From: Novipirellula galeiformis
GTDB lineage: Bacteria > Planctomycetota > Planctomycetia > Pirellulales > Pirellulaceae
Assembly (NCBI RefSeq): GCF_007860095.1
Contig: NZ_SJPT01000007.1
Coordinates: 248,001 to 312,000 of the forward strand
DNA length: 64,000 nucleotides
Reading direction: 5' to 3'
In this document: positions 1 to 9,445 of the stretch, one piece after another
Layout of the letters: each line of letters opens with the position of its first letter
How positions within the stretch are numbered: the stretch's first letter is position 1
Made by a program: the position numbers and the translations under genes
The notes under the pieces: model-generated
Told to the model about the DNA's origin: nothing
The model's database searches: none
Seen by the model: only the letters and a program-made list of their open reading frames with translations

Positions 1-1296
1 GCGACAGCGGTAAGCCATGCCTTGCAGATTCGCCAGCAGATCGCGATGACGCCGCTCGCTTTGGGCAAGCTCGTGGGTCCGTTTCTCAACACGGCATTCC
101 AGGTCGGCATTGAGCTGCTGGAGTTCTCGCTCAAAATCACGTTCATTCGAGACATCATGGAAGACAAGCACGACGCCAATGATGCTACCCTCTTCGTCCC
201 AAATCGGAGCCGCACTGTCGGCGATCGCCCATTCGGTGCCATCGCGTGAGATCAGCGCCGTGTGATTGGCCAGCCCATGAATGGTTCCGGTCGCCAGCAC
301 ATCATCGACGGGGATGAGCGCCGGCTCGCGCGTGTCTTCATGAATAATCTGAAAGACTTGGTCAATGGGACGCCCGATGGCTTCGGCACGCGTCCAACCG
401 GTCATGCGTTGGGCGATGGGATTGATCCGAGTGATACGTCGGTTGGCATCCGTGGCGATCACCCCGTCGCCAATCGAGTTCAGGGTGATTTCAAGATTTT
501 GTCGGCTCTCTAGGAGAGCATCGACCGTCTGTTTGAGTTGCGTAATGTCACGTGCACTGGCGAACAGCGTCCCATCCGGCTGCGGGATCGAAGTCCATTC
601 CAACCAACGATAAGTACCGTCTTTGCATTGATACCGATTTTCGAAGTTCAGCGTGGGTTGCCCGCTGCCCAACTTCTCGACTTCGCGCATCGTCGCGGCT
701 TGGTCATCGGGATGAATAAAATCGAAAAACGGTCGGGACAAAAGTTCCTCAGGGGTCCACCCTAGCGTCCGGCTGAACGCAGGATTGACTCGTTTGAAGA
801 CGCCGCTCGTGCTCGCGATGCCGAGCATGTCGTGGGTGAGTTTAAAGAACTGGTCGCGTTCTTCCTCCGCCTGAAAACGGTCGGTCAGATCATGAGTGGT
901 GCCCAAATAGCCGGTAATCGCACCGTCGGCATCGCGGATGGTGGAAACGGCGAGTTGCACCGACAAGCGATTGCCGTTTTTGCAAATGTAGGTCCACTCT
1001 CCTTTTTCATTCCGCTGGTCGCGGACTTTGGCCACCAAAACCTCGATGCCAGGCGATACCGTGCGGCCGAGTTCGCTGGACAAGGCGACCGCGCGGGCGG
1101 CAATTTCTTCGGCATCGTGCCATAACAGCGGTGTTTCGATCCCCACCACGTCGGCCGCGGACCAGCCGATCAATTGCTCCGCAGCAGGATTAAAACTGCG
1201 AACGATGCCGTGTAAATCGATAGCGAAAAACACCGTGCCCGCATCGTTCAAAACGGTTTGCAGTTCCGCAGACAGCGGGGAATCATTGGGTGGCAT
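1..1296 (-). CDS. PAS-domain sensor protein, probable histidine kinase (3' part outside window)
   Basis: The frame is open from an ATG at 1296 to the left edge without a stop, giving 432 codons. A TGA lies two codons before the ATG, so this is the first possible start, and GGAG precedes it. Three PAS/PAC units can be read: about residues 10-130 (FFAIDLHGIVRSFNPAAEQL), 145-260 (IASTSGVFKRVNPAFSRTLG) and 270-390 (IGDGVIATDANRRITRINPI). A coiled linker (LNADLECRVEKRTHELAQ) follows, then the beginning of a fourth PAS (LLANLQGMAYRC). No signal peptide or membrane segment is visible, so the sensor is probably cytosolic. In the family, this PAS-chain plus linker arrangement normally leads into a HisKA/HATPase module or a GGDEF domain. 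That output domain is outside the window, so the kinase label is an inference. Confidence 0.85.
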   Translation of the reverse strand, partial: MPPNDSPLSAELQTVLNDAGTVFFAIDLHGIVRSFNPAAEQLIGWSAADVVGIETPLLWHDAEEIAARAVALSSELGRTVSPGIEVLVAKVRDQRNEKGEWTYICKNGNRLSVQLAVSTIRDADGAITGYLGTTHDLTDRFQAEEERDQFFKLTHDMLGIASTSGVFKRVNPAFSRTLGWTPEELLSRPFFDFIHPDDQAATMREVEKLGSGQPTLNFENRYQCKDGTYRWLEWTSIPQPDGTLFASARDITQLKQTVDALLESRQNLEITLNSIGDGVIATDANRRITRINPIAQRMTGWTRAEAIGRPIDQVFQIIHEDTREPALIPVDDVLATGTIHGLANHTALISRDGTEWAIADSAAPIWDEEGSIIGVVLVFHDVSNERDFERELQQLNADLECRVEKRTHELAQSERRHRDLLANLQGMAYRCR

Positions 1297-1525
1297 TGCT
1301 CAGCATCTCCATAATGTTTTCAGTCAATCCTGGATCAACGCGGAATCAAAAGGACTTCCGCTAATGCGACTGCCATCGCCACAGTCCGCGATGGTTGGAA
1401 CTTGCGGTGCAGATTCCTGAACCAAGCGACAAAACAGAACCGAGCAGTAGAATTGGAATTAAAACAGTTATCGAGGATGGCGCCCACTACTTTGGAACCA
1501 ATGGGATGGTTTTTGTAGGGGTGTT

Positions 1526-1537
1526 GGGGGGGGGGGG
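1526..1537. repeat. Poly-G tract (12 G)
   Basis: A run of 12 consecutive G lies in the 280-bp gap between the sensor gene and the first dienelactone hydrolase, about 40 bp beyond the hydrolase stop. A similar 13-G run occurs near the second hydrolase at 9562. Such tracts are prone to slippage. No promoter or reading frame depends on it visibly. Confidence 0.8.
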
Positions 1538-1576
1538 TGCCAGGCAATGTTCGCAACGCGTGTGTCACGCGAATCG

Positions 1577-2317
1577 CTACTTTAAGCGACTGGTGAATTG
1601 TTGGCACATCATGCCATTGAGCAGATTTGCCAGCGCGGGGTCATAGCGATGCCCCTCGTCACGCATGAACGCGTGTTCGCCGTTGAATTCATGCCAAGTG
1701 AATTGGGTCCCCGCGGCGGTCATGGCGTCGTAGATCAAACGCCGCCCCTCATTGGGGACGTGAGGATCTTGGCGTCCCCAAATCATCATCATCTCGCCCT
1801 GAATCTCGGGGATCCGATCCAAGGAATCGTCGCACATTCCTTTGCCCAGGCTGCGTTTATGAATATCGGTCGCGTAGAAGCAAACGCCGGTCTCGACCTC
1901 CGCATTCATTGCGGCGCGAAAGGCAAGATGTCCGCCGAGACAAATTCCGACCGAGCCGATGCGACCGGTACACTGTGGTTCGTTGCCAAAAAAATCAATG
2001 ACCGCGCGTGCGTCGGCGTCGTAACTCGCTAACGCCTTGGTCGTCTTCAGTGCGTTACCACGCTCGGTGCCCGCCGCGTCATACGCAAACGCTTCACTCG
2101 GCTGCGTGAATTCGTGATAGACGTCCGGCACCGCGACCATGAAACCGTGGCCAGCGATCATCGCGGCGGTGCGGGCGATCGGCGCGGTCATTTGATAGAT
2201 TTCGGCAAACAACACCACGCCGGGGAATTTGCCTTCACGATCGGGGCGAAACAGATGCGTCCGCATCAATCCCGATGGCGTTGTCAAATCCAGATTTGAA
2301 ACGGGTTTAATGCGCAT
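1577..2317 (-). CDS. Dienelactone hydrolase family protein (cytosolic)
   Basis: An alpha/beta hydrolase of 246 residues. I chose the ATG at 2317 (MRIKPVSNLD) over the longer 276-residue frame because GGAAAGA lies 7-13 bases upstream and the family's similarity begins there. The catalytic triad of the dienelactone hydrolase family is complete: nucleophilic Cys126 in GSVGICLGGH, Asp184 in GRQDPHVP and His215 in NGEHAF. Length agrees with the family (about 230-250). There is no signal peptide, so it acts in the cytosol, in contrast to the exported relative at 8657. The natural substrate cannot be read from sequence: members cleave dienelactones, carboxylic esters or lactones. The gene stands alone, convergent with nothing and not obviously in an operon. 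Confidence 0.88.
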   Translation of the reverse strand: MRIKPVSNLDLTTPSGLMRTHLFRPDREGKFPGVVLFAEIYQMTAPIARTAAMIAGHGFMVAVPDVYHEFTQPSEAFAYDAAGTERGNALKTTKALASYDADARAVIDFFGNEPQCTGRIGSVGICLGGHLAFRAAMNAEVETGVCFYATDIHKRSLGKGMCDDSLDRIPEIQGEMMMIWGRQDPHVPNEGRRLIYDAMTAAGTQFTWHEFNGEHAFMRDEGHRYDPALANLLNGMMCQQFTSRLK

Positions 2318-2521
2318 CGAAGTTCTTTCCAATGGATTGCGAGGACGATGGATTGCGAGGGCGATGAGAAACCGGGAATTCCACCCCGGGGTTGCGGTCG
2401 TGATCATAGATCATCCGCGTCCCTTGCCAACCGCCTTGCGCATTGGCAATGCCATCCTCCCCACGTCATCGCACCTCACCCGCCGAGCCGTCCGCTAGGC
2501 TTTCGATCGGGGCGGTTTCGA

Positions 2522-2601
2522 AGACTCTCTAATTCAAAGACGTCGCAAATTAGAGACGTCGCAAATTAGAGACGTCGCAAATTAAAGACACCGCAATTCA
2601 A
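2522..2601. repeat. 16-bp tandem array, about 5 units
   Basis: Units of 16 bp follow one another at 2522, 2538, 2554, 2570 and 2586. The three central units are nearly identical (AGACGTCGCAAATTAG) and the outer ones are degenerate. The array lies in the 300-bp gap between the hydrolase start and the stop of the 501-residue gene, just beyond that stop. The last unit carries AAAGACACCGCA, which recurs at 35015-35026. Confidence 0.85.
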
Positions 2602-2617
2602 AGCCGCCGCGGCGCAC

Positions 2618-4123
2618 CTATTGAACGGTCAAGGATGTCAACAAGGGCGGCGTGACGGTGAGCGGCGCGATCGCAGAGGGCAACGCAGCGGCGGGCGACA
2701 CCGCAATCGATTTCGCAGTCGCCGTGCGACGACAACCGAAAAAGCCTCGCTGTTGAATGATTTCGGCCACCTTGGCGGGAACGTGTTCGGTCCAGCTGGG
2801 ATCCCCCACTTGAATCAAACGGAGCACTTCGCGTGAGAAAGTCGACAGATGTTCGGGATTGTAATCCTCGAGTTGTTCGATGCATCCCTTGTCCACCAAG
2901 TATTGAAACAAGGTGCGTAATTCCTGGGCGACCTTGAGGTTCTCGACCGTCGTCAACGCGCCCGTTTCGCGATTGAGCAGCGGATAGATGTACAACTTCA
3001 AATCATTTTTGAACAAGCGTCCAAAGGACTCGAGAATCCCGCCATCGAGTTGGGTGTAATATTTCTCATCAAACAATTCGACGAGGCTCGCAGCCCCCAT
3101 CGTAATGCCGATTTTCTTCTTCGTGTAACGTGCCAAGTAGGCGGCCAAGCGGTAGTACTCGAAGTAATCCGAGATCAATACCGTCATTCCGCTGGCGGCG
3201 AGCAAATCGACTCTCGCCAAAAAGTCACGCAAATCGATCTGCCCATTGGTCTGCAAATTCCGCATCGTGATCTCAGCCAACGAAACCACTTCGTCCGCGT
3301 CGACGTCGGCTTCGGAGCGGAATTTTTCGTGAGCCGCTTGCATCATGTCCACGTTGACGTTCGTCAGCGGACGGAAGCTGCCTCGTTCGACCAGGATTGG
3401 TTTTTTATAGAGCACTTCGGATGGTTGCAACACTTCGCCGTTGGCCGAGAACATCGCCGCGCTGCTGAGCCCCAATTGCACCAAGCGTAGACTCATCACA
3501 CGGTTGTCGACGTGGCGGAATGCAATTCCTGAAAACTCGATCATGTCAATTTCGATGCGGCGTGTGCTCAGATTGTCGAGCAACGATTCAATCAACTGAT
3601 CGGGTTCATGGTTGAGAAAGAAAGCCCCGTACAACAAATTGACCCCCACGATCCCAAGCGCTTCTTGCTGTAACGCGTTCTCGGTATCGAGCATGCGAAC
3701 GTGAAGAATGATTTGACTGTCTTGATCGCGCGGGTGTGCCTGGAAACGAATTCCCATCCACCCATGGCACTCATTGGTCCCGTGGAAATTACGAGCCGAG
3801 ACGGTATCGGCAAACGCGAAGAAAGCGGTCGTGTCCCCGCGGCTTTCTCGCAAACGTTCGAGGTTCAACGCGTGTTCACGATCGAGCATGTCTTGCAGAC
3901 GTTGGCGGCAAACGTAGCGATCGCAATGGCCATAGATCGCATCGCTGACGGACATGTCATAGGCCGACATGCTCTTCGCGATCGTGCCTGCCGCACCGCC
4001 GACACGAAAGAACCAACGCACCACTTCTTGCCCGGCACCAATTTCGGCAAACGAACCATAGCGACGCGCGTCGAGATTGACGGCCAATGCCTTACGTTCT
4101 GTGTTCGGTCGTTCCGCTGCCAT
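2618..4123 (-). CDS. Conserved protein of unknown function, 501 residues
   Basis: I do not recognise a characterised family. The protein is soluble: there is no signal peptide, no membrane segment and a mixed alpha/beta composition. The N-terminus (about residues 1-60) is hydrophilic and includes AVNLDARRYGSFAEIGAGQE. The middle (about 60-430) is dense in charged and aromatic residues, and the last 40 residues are a Pro/Ala/Thr/Ser tail unlike the rest. It has the look of a strongly conserved enzyme-like protein. Automatic names for relatives that suggest an outer-membrane receptor would not fit, because no export signal, plug or barrel strands are visible. The start is the first ATG. The gene is monocistronic, with a 16-bp tandem array after its stop. 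Confidence 0.8.
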   Translation of the reverse strand: MAAERPNTERKALAVNLDARRYGSFAEIGAGQEVVRWFFRVGGAAGTIAKSMSAYDMSVSDAIYGHCDRYVCRQRLQDMLDREHALNLERLRESRGDTTAFFAFADTVSARNFHGTNECHGWMGIRFQAHPRDQDSQIILHVRMLDTENALQQEALGIVGVNLLYGAFFLNHEPDQLIESLLDNLSTRRIEIDMIEFSGIAFRHVDNRVMSLRLVQLGLSSAAMFSANGEVLQPSEVLYKKPILVERGSFRPLTNVNVDMMQAAHEKFRSEADVDADEVVSLAEITMRNLQTNGQIDLRDFLARVDLLAASGMTVLISDYFEYYRLAAYLARYTKKKIGITMGAASLVELFDEKYYTQLDGGILESFGRLFKNDLKLYIYPLLNRETGALTTVENLKVAQELRTLFQYLVDKGCIEQLEDYNPEHLSTFSREVLRLIQVGDPSWTEHVPAKVAEIIQQRGFFGCRRTATAKSIAVSPAAALPSAIAPLTVTPPLLTSLTVQ

Positions 4124-4319
4124 CGCTCAATCCCCAAATGTAGCCTGAAAATTCAATGCACCGTAATGGTATGGGTTACCTAAAGCATGCGGGTTGGGAA
4201 AATCGGTGCTGTTACGCCAAGTTAAACGACTTGCGGACCCTAGGGTCGAAACAGACCGAATAACCCTGTCCGTAAAATCTTTACCGATGCCTCTTGCTTA
4301 GGCCCCGGTCGATCCGATA

Positions 4320-4802
4320 ATGAAGAGACCGATCGCGCATTCGAAAGAAGACGTTTGTTCTTCGCAAGCATCGGTGGTTCGACTTTCCCCCATGGCTCAA
4401 CGGCGTCTCTCTAGCGACCTCTCGCTTCCCGTGCTATTGCACGGTCGATGGCGTTTTGTCTTGCGACGACCGCTGAGCGTTCTGATCTTGTTGGCCGCGT
4501 TTGCCCAATTGATGCCAATGGGTTTCGCGGCGAAGGGAGGGCTCCGACCGGACTCCGCCCTGGGCGCATGCGATGTCACGGTGGCGACGCAGGTCGCGAT
4601 TGCGGTTTGTCGTGCTGTGGGCCAGAGCATCCAGATTGCGGAAGATCGAGATCCCACGATCAAGCAGCTTGATTTTGCTTCCGCCCTCTTTGGCACCACC
4701 GATTCAGGCCAGTTTGCTTGGGATGCTACGCGATCGAGCGTGGGATCCTCTTTGGGGCATCCAGCGACGCTCGTGGATTTGCACGTACGGTTACAGATTT
4801 AA
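4320..4802 (+). CDS. Small hypothetical membrane-anchored or exported protein
   Basis: 160 residues, not recognised. A basic N-terminal half is followed by one hydrophobic segment at about residues 51-71 (SVLILLAAFAQLMPMGFAA). That could be a late signal peptide or a membrane anchor, and the second in-frame ATG (MAQRRL, residue 25) would make it a normal signal sequence. The mature part has two Cys (CDVTVA and AVC). No clear ribosome binding site precedes either ATG. The next gene begins 70 bp downstream on the same strand, so the two may be co-transcribed. Coding status is supported mainly by length and position. Confidence 0.45.
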   Translation: MKRPIAHSKEDVCSSQASVVRLSPMAQRRLSSDLSLPVLLHGRWRFVLRRPLSVLILLAAFAQLMPMGFAAKGGLRPDSALGACDVTVATQVAIAVCRAVGQSIQIAEDRDPTIKQLDFASALFGTTDSGQFAWDATRSSVGSSLGHPATLVDLHVRLQI

Positions 4803-4872
4803 ACGAACTCGGTTTGTTCCTTTTCATTCTGTTTTAACCAACGCAAATTGTCCTTTTTTGAGAGTCAATTCT

Positions 4873-5511
4873 ATGGGTGCGCGCATCAAGAAGCCCGTCA
4901 AGAAATCCGTTTCCAACGCCAGCGAGGAGCGGGGTACAAAATCGTCGTCGACCTCCCCTGCAAACCGCTCTCCGGCTGCAACCAACCCTGCTGCCGCCAT
5001 GCACCCCGCACTGGCGCGGGCGATCACTCGGATCCAGAAGTCCGACTATCACGGCGCCGCCGAGTTGCTGCGATCGGCCGGTCGTGACACCTCGGTTCGC
5101 AATACGTTAGGCGTCTGTTTGTTGCGGCTAGGCCAAGTGGACGAGGCCTTATCCGTGTTCCGCCAATTCGTGCTGTTGCCGGGCAACGTGACCGAACGCC
5201 CCGACATCAGCAATGCGTGCAAACGCAATTTTGCCACCGCACTGCTATTAAAAGGCTCCCCGAGCGGAGCGTTGACGGTAATCCAGGAGACGCGTGAGGC
5301 CAATCATCCGATGGCGGTGCGGATCGGCCAGTCGATCCAACGGTGGGAAAAGTCGTTGTCATGGCTACGGCGGCTCGATTGGAAGCTCAATCGGATCGAA
5401 CCACCGCATTGCCAAGTGCCGATCGACTTTGAGCCGGGAGAGTTCGAATTCGACGTGGTGCAACGACAACCGCACGGCGCATCCGGCAACGCGTTCGAGC
5501 TTGCCGTCTAA
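4873..5511 (+). CDS. TPR-like protein, 212 residues
   Basis: The upstream open frame continues back to 4573, but the convincing protein begins at the ATG at 4873 (MGARIKKPVK), after a GAG-containing stretch. The first 45 residues are a Lys/Ser/Ala/Pro-rich, probably disordered segment. From about residue 46 helices with TPR character appear (ALARAITRIQKSDYHGAAEL, NTLGVCLLRLGQVDEALSVF, ATALLLKGSPSGALTVIQE). This suggests a protein-protein interaction scaffold with about three repeats. No signal peptide or catalytic motif is visible. Partner and role are unknown. It may share a transcript with the small protein at 4320. Confidence 0.75.
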   Translation: MGARIKKPVKKSVSNASEERGTKSSSTSPANRSPAATNPAAAMHPALARAITRIQKSDYHGAAELLRSAGRDTSVRNTLGVCLLRLGQVDEALSVFRQFVLLPGNVTERPDISNACKRNFATALLLKGSPSGALTVIQETREANHPMAVRIGQSIQRWEKSLSWLRRLDWKLNRIEPPHCQVPIDFEPGEFEFDVVQRQPHGASGNAFELAV

Positions 5512-5938
5512 GCCGCTTGGCAGAACGGACGGTCTCGATTCAGCCGCTCCGCGTTTTTCCTGCTCTAACGTTCGGAGGTCGTGCGGCCTTTCGCTCGCAC
5601 GAATCCAATCGTTTTGTGTGCTTCACCTTACACGCAACCTGTTTCGGAGAACTCCGAACGAGCGGAGCGGGTTCGCCGCGGGGCAGCCGCGGTGTATTTG
5701 AGACGCTGAACGGACACGCTCAGCGTCAGCAGTCCGTTGCGCGAAATCTTTTCGTTGAAGGCTCGATTTTCGACTCTCCCAGCCCCAGATGGGAGAGTCA
5801 ATCAAATGCAAGCCGTTGCCGTGGTGGTCTATAATTGTTCGCGGATGACGTAGGGTGCGTTGTCCGTCGCCGAGTGATGCATCCACTTTGCGAACGGCTC
5901 GCTATCCGATGCGTGAATGGGTGCTTTTCCCGCCGCCG
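5512..5938. other. Intergenic region with two perfect hairpins
   Basis: 427 bp without a credible gene. It holds a 7-bp hairpin at 5644-5660 (TTCGGAG/CTCCGAA) and an 8-bp hairpin near 5774-5797 (CTCTCCCA/TGGGAGAG). Neither has a T tract, so neither is a clear terminator. They lie between the TPR-like gene and the antiporter. Confidence 0.5.
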
Positions 5939-7255
5939 ATGAACAACCTTGATTTAAGTCTGCATTTGTTTCTGCAAATTGCAGTGATTTTATTATTTTG
6001 TCGCGTCGTGGGTTTGATCGCCGCGCGGCTTGGCCAACCCCAGGTGGTCGCTGAGATGATCGCCGGGGTCGCCCTGGGACCGTCGTTGTTCGGGCTGTGG
6101 TTGCCCGAGTGGCAGCAGGCGTTGTTTCCTTGGGATGCCAGCCAAACAACGCGGGATTCGCAAAGCTATCTGTATCCGCTCTCGCAACTTGGCTTGGCGC
6201 TGTACATGTTTGTCGTCGGGATGGAGTTTCGCGTCGACATCGTTCGTCAGCACTTTCGCAGTTCCGTTGCCGTCTCGGTGGCCGGCATGTTGGTTCCCTT
6301 TGGATTGGGGGCGGTGCTTGCTTGGTTTTTCGTCCGTCACACGACGATGTTTATGCCGCAAACGGGCATGATCGAAGCGATGTTGTTTTTGGGTGCCTCG
6401 TTGTGCATCACCGCGTTCCCGATGCTCGCTCGAATCATTCACACCAAGGGACTTGCGGGGACCCGGATGGGAACCGTCGCGATCGGGGCAGGAGCGATTG
6501 ACGATGCAGCGGCTTGGTGTTTGTTGGCGGTGGTATTGGCCAGCTTCGATAGCGACTTCTCATTGGCCTATCGCAGCATCGCGGGCGGGCTCGCCTTCGT
6601 ATTGATTGCCGCCGTTGTGATCCGACCGCTGTTGAACCGGTTGGCTCGCTTCGCAATCCAAAAAGAAGGACAACTGAGTGACGCCGGGTTGGTGATCGCG
6701 CTGGCGTGCATGTCACTCGGTGCGTGGTTCACCGACATGATTCAATTGCATGCGGTGTTCGGCGCCTTTGTGATCGGCACGGTCATCCCGCGAGGCCCGA
6801 TCAGCCGGCAATTGATTCAGCGAATCGAACCGTTGACGGTGGCCATTTTATTGCCGTTGTTTTTCACTTATTCAGGACTCAACACGCGGATCGGAGTGCT
6901 CGACAGCGTTTATTTGTGGAGTCTCTGTGGCGTGGTGTTGTTAGTTGCGGTGTTGGGAAAAGGAGTCGCGTGTGCAGTGGCAGCTTGGCAAACGGGCGTT
7001 CCCGCACGCGAATCGGTGGGGATTGGCGTCTTGATGAACTCGCGAGGATTGATGGAGTTGATCATCATCAACATCGGACTCCAACGTGGTCTGATCTCGG
7101 AAGAGTTATTTGTGGTGTTGGTTTTGATGGCGATCGTCACGACGTTGATGGCGTCGCCGATTTTCGATTGGTTGGTCCCCCGCTCCGAACCCCGCCCCGA
7201 TCCCCACAGCGAACCCGCTGCGATGCAAAGCGAAATCCCCCCCGTGACAACCTAA
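5939..7255 (+). CDS. CPA2-family cation/proton antiporter
   Basis: 438 residues from the ATG at 5939 (MNNLDLSLHL). An earlier ATG at 5909 is possible, but the hydrophobic first helix begins right after 5939. Twelve or so membrane segments span the whole protein. Family landmarks are the helix 1-2 stretch RLGQPQVVAEMIAGVALGPS, the GAGAIDDAAAW segment carrying the paired Asp thought to bind the cation and proton, and SRGLMELIIINIGL in the last third. No C-terminal RCK/TrkA domain is fused, so it resembles stand-alone CPA2 exchangers rather than full-length KefB/C. Likely substrate is K+ or Na+ against H+ at the inner membrane. It precedes, convergently, a Ca2+/Na+ antiporter. Confidence 0.9.
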   Translation: MNNLDLSLHLFLQIAVILLFCRVVGLIAARLGQPQVVAEMIAGVALGPSLFGLWLPEWQQALFPWDASQTTRDSQSYLYPLSQLGLALYMFVVGMEFRVDIVRQHFRSSVAVSVAGMLVPFGLGAVLAWFFVRHTTMFMPQTGMIEAMLFLGASLCITAFPMLARIIHTKGLAGTRMGTVAIGAGAIDDAAAWCLLAVVLASFDSDFSLAYRSIAGGLAFVLIAAVVIRPLLNRLARFAIQKEGQLSDAGLVIALACMSLGAWFTDMIQLHAVFGAFVIGTVIPRGPISRQLIQRIEPLTVAILLPLFFTYSGLNTRIGVLDSVYLWSLCGVVLLVAVLGKGVACAVAAWQTGVPARESVGIGVLMNSRGLMELIIINIGLQRGLISEELFVVLVLMAIVTTLMASPIFDWLVPRSEPRPDPHSEPAAMQSEIPPVTT

Positions 7256-7358
7256 TCACGATGACCGCACGCTTGTGCTTCAGCAAACGGTGGAACAATT
7301 CGCCGACGACACCCAGCGTCGCCTAGGCAGCGAAACTCATGGAGCCACGTTCACGTGG

Positions 7359-7459
7359 TGTCACGAGCGTATCTCGGTCACGGGCCTATTCGGTTGCGGG
7401 CCTATCTCGGTTGCGGGCCTATCTCGGTCACGGGCGTATCTCGGCTGCGGGCCTATCGA
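7359..7459. repeat. 17-bp tandem array straddling the stop codon of the 7428 gene
   Basis: About six units of 16-18 bp with consensus GGTTGCGGGCCTATCTC run from 7359 to 7459. The last two lie inside the antiporter's 3' coding end and the rest beyond its stop (7428-7430). Several units repeat the TCA that reads as TGA on the minus strand. The array fills the gap between two convergent antiporter genes. Confidence 0.85.
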
Positions 7460-8510
7460 GCCGATAGTGTTTCCAAGCGAAATAACTAACGCCCACACAA
7501 ACGGTCGGGAAGATTCCGAAGACAAGCGTCGTCTTCATCGCAGGAGCATATTCCCAGTGTATCGAATCGCCAATCAACAAGCCGTTGTAACTCAGAAATA
7601 ACGCCAGCATCACGATGCCTTCGCCGCGAGACACCACCGCGTGGCTGAAGAAGATCGGCCAGCACAACAGGGCCACCCAAACCATCACGGCCAAGTCGAA
7701 CCACAACACCGAAGGCGACACCGGGACGCCGGAGCTCGATAACACCGATGCGACCGCTAACACCATCAGCAGGTTAAAGACGTTGCTGCCGACGACGTTG
7801 CCGACCGCGATGTCGCGTTGTCCTCGGATCGCTGCAACCATCGAAGTGGCCAACTCCGGCAGTGAGGTCCCCGCGGCAACGATCGTCAATCCGATCACTA
7901 AGTCGCTGACTCCGAATTGGCGGGCAATCTCCGTCGCCGAATCGACCAGCATGCCGGCACCATACACCAACAATCCCAAACCGATCGCGAGCAAGACAAC
8001 ATTGCCAACCAGTTTTTGCCACGATGACTTTGGCGTGGGTTCCGCCAGCGAATCGAGCGGCTTGGATTCCCGGCGTCCCGCCCGAATTAGCCAACCGGTA
8101 TAAAACAAAAATGCGGCCAACATTCCGGCGCCTTCGTATCGCTCAATCGATCCATCGTAAGCGGCCAACCAAACCACGATCGATGCGACGATCATGATGG
8201 GCACATCCAAGCGAACCAATTGCGACGAAACCGAGAGCGGCACGATCACCGCCGAGACGCCCAGGATCAACAAGACATTGAAGATGTTGCTGCCGACGAC
8301 GTTGCCCAGCGCGATCGCCGAATCGCCCTCCAGCGAAGACACTGACGAGACGGCCAATTCCGGCGCACTGGTGCCAAACGCGACCACGGTCAAACCGATC
8401 ACCAGCGGTGAAATGCGTGCCAACTCAGCCAACGCCACTGCACCCCGCACCAAGAACTCCGCCCCCGCCACAAGAATGGCCAAGCCGAGGAACAGCCATA
8501 CGTAGGTCAT
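7428..8510 (-). CDS. Calcium/sodium antiporter (CaCA family, YrbG-like)
   Basis: 360 residues and ten or so membrane helices. The two alpha repeats of the CaCA family are clear: the first includes TVVAFGTSAPELAVSS and GNVVGSNIFNVL (about residues 40-80), the second TIVAAGTSLPELATS and GNVVGSNVFNLL (about residues 210-250). These carry the conserved acidic and Asn/Ser residues that bind the ions. The protein sits in the inner membrane and exchanges Ca2+ for Na+ or H+. It is a paralogue of the gene at 10013, with nearly the same architecture. The last codons lie in a 17-bp tandem array, so the C-terminal tail (PAAEIRP) probably arose from repeat DNA. Confidence 0.93.
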   Translation of the reverse strand: MTYVWLFLGLAILVAGAEFLVRGAVALAELARISPLVIGLTVVAFGTSAPELAVSSVSSLEGDSAIALGNVVGSNIFNVLLILGVSAVIVPLSVSSQLVRLDVPIMIVASIVVWLAAYDGSIERYEGAGMLAAFLFYTGWLIRAGRRESKPLDSLAEPTPKSSWQKLVGNVVLLAIGLGLLVYGAGMLVDSATEIARQFGVSDLVIGLTIVAAGTSLPELATSMVAAIRGQRDIAVGNVVGSNVFNLLMVLAVASVLSSSGVPVSPSVLWFDLAVMVWVALLCWPIFFSHAVVSRGEGIVMLALFLSYNGLLIGDSIHWEYAPAMKTTLVFGIFPTVCVGVSYFAWKHYRLDRPAAEIRP

Positions 8511-8656
8511 CGGAGGATGTCAACTTTGGGGGTGGAAGGGAGAGTCACAGTCGTTGCGTTGGAGAAAGATCAATCTATCGCAATTTTGGCTTTCGAATAG
8601 CTGGCAAGATTCGAAATGACTTGCCAATCCAAAAACCGATTTCGAGCGCCCGCGTT

Positions 8657-9445
8657 TTATTTGTCCGATTCGAAAAGCTCAGCAAAGAACGATTTCATCG
8701 CAATCCAGGAGCGATGGTCGGCTTTAGCGTTGTAGGCGGCACCCTGTGAATTGTCATTCCCCGCCATCGGCTGGGTAAAGGAGTGAACGGCACCGGAATA
8801 GTAGATCATTTGCCAATCGACGTTAGCGTCGTTGAACTCCTTTTTCATCGCATCGATGTCGGCCTCGGGCACAAACGGATCATCCGCACCGTGACAAATC
8901 AACACTTTCGCCTTGATGTTCTTGCCATCTTCGGGTTGGGGTGAATCAAGCGCCCCATGAAAGCTGACGACGCCATCGACATCCGCTCCACTGCGTGCCA
9001 ACTCGAGTACCCCCTTGCCGCCGAAACAGTATCCGATCGCCGCGATTTGCTTCGTGTCGACACCCGGCTGAGCCAGCAACTGTTCAAGCCCAAGATTCAA
9101 GCGGCGACGATACAATTCGGCATTACTTTTAAAGGTACTCGATAGCTTCGCCGCTTCCTGACGATCCGCGGGACGATTGCCTTTGCCATAAATATCGAGT
9201 GCAAAGGCAACGTAACCCAGTTCCGCCAACTGTTTACAGCGGCGATGTTCGTAAGCGGTTTGCCCCATCCATTGATGGACGACGAGCACGCCGGGGGACG
9301 TCTTCGAGGCCGTTGCGGGATCCCAGACCACCAAGCCTTCGAGAACGAGGTCCCCATCGTGGTAAGTGACCTGTTTGGTTTGAACCTCGGCATTGGCAGA
9401 TAAAAAACCGACACCGACCATCAACAACGCTAATACCGTACGCAT
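8657..9445 (-). CDS. Exported dienelactone hydrolase family protein
   Basis: 262 residues from the ATG at 9445 (MRTVLALLMV), with GGATGAAG upstream. The longer frame adds only five residues before it. Residues 1-20 form a signal peptide ending at an ANA cleavage motif, so the enzyme acts in the periplasm or beyond. The triad is Cys140 in AIGYCFGGKG, Asp189 in GADDPFVP and His221 in GAVHSFTQP. The rest is a standard alpha/beta hydrolase of the family's length. Substrate is unknown. Exported members are common in planctomycetes. The gene lies between two Ca2+/Na+ antiporter paralogues, transcribed in the same direction as the first, with a 146-bp gap that argues against tight coupling. Confidence 0.9.
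   Translation of the reverse strand: MRTVLALLMVGVGFLSANAEVQTKQVTYHDGDLVLEGLVVWDPATASKTSPGVLVVHQWMGQTAYEHRRCKQLAELGYVAFALDIYGKGNRPADRQEAAKLSSTFKSNAELYRRRLNLGLEQLLAQPGVDTKQIAAIGYCFGGKGVLELARSGADVDGVVSFHGALDSPQPEDGKNIKAKVLICHGADDPFVPEADIDAMKKEFNDANVDWQMIYYSGAVHSFTQPMAGNDNSQGAAYNAKADHRSWIAMKSFFAELFESDK

Noticed and set aside
4573-4872. N-terminal extension of the TPR-like protein
   Set aside because: Arg/Trp-rich frame overlapping another ORF, lacking any similarity to the TPR part.
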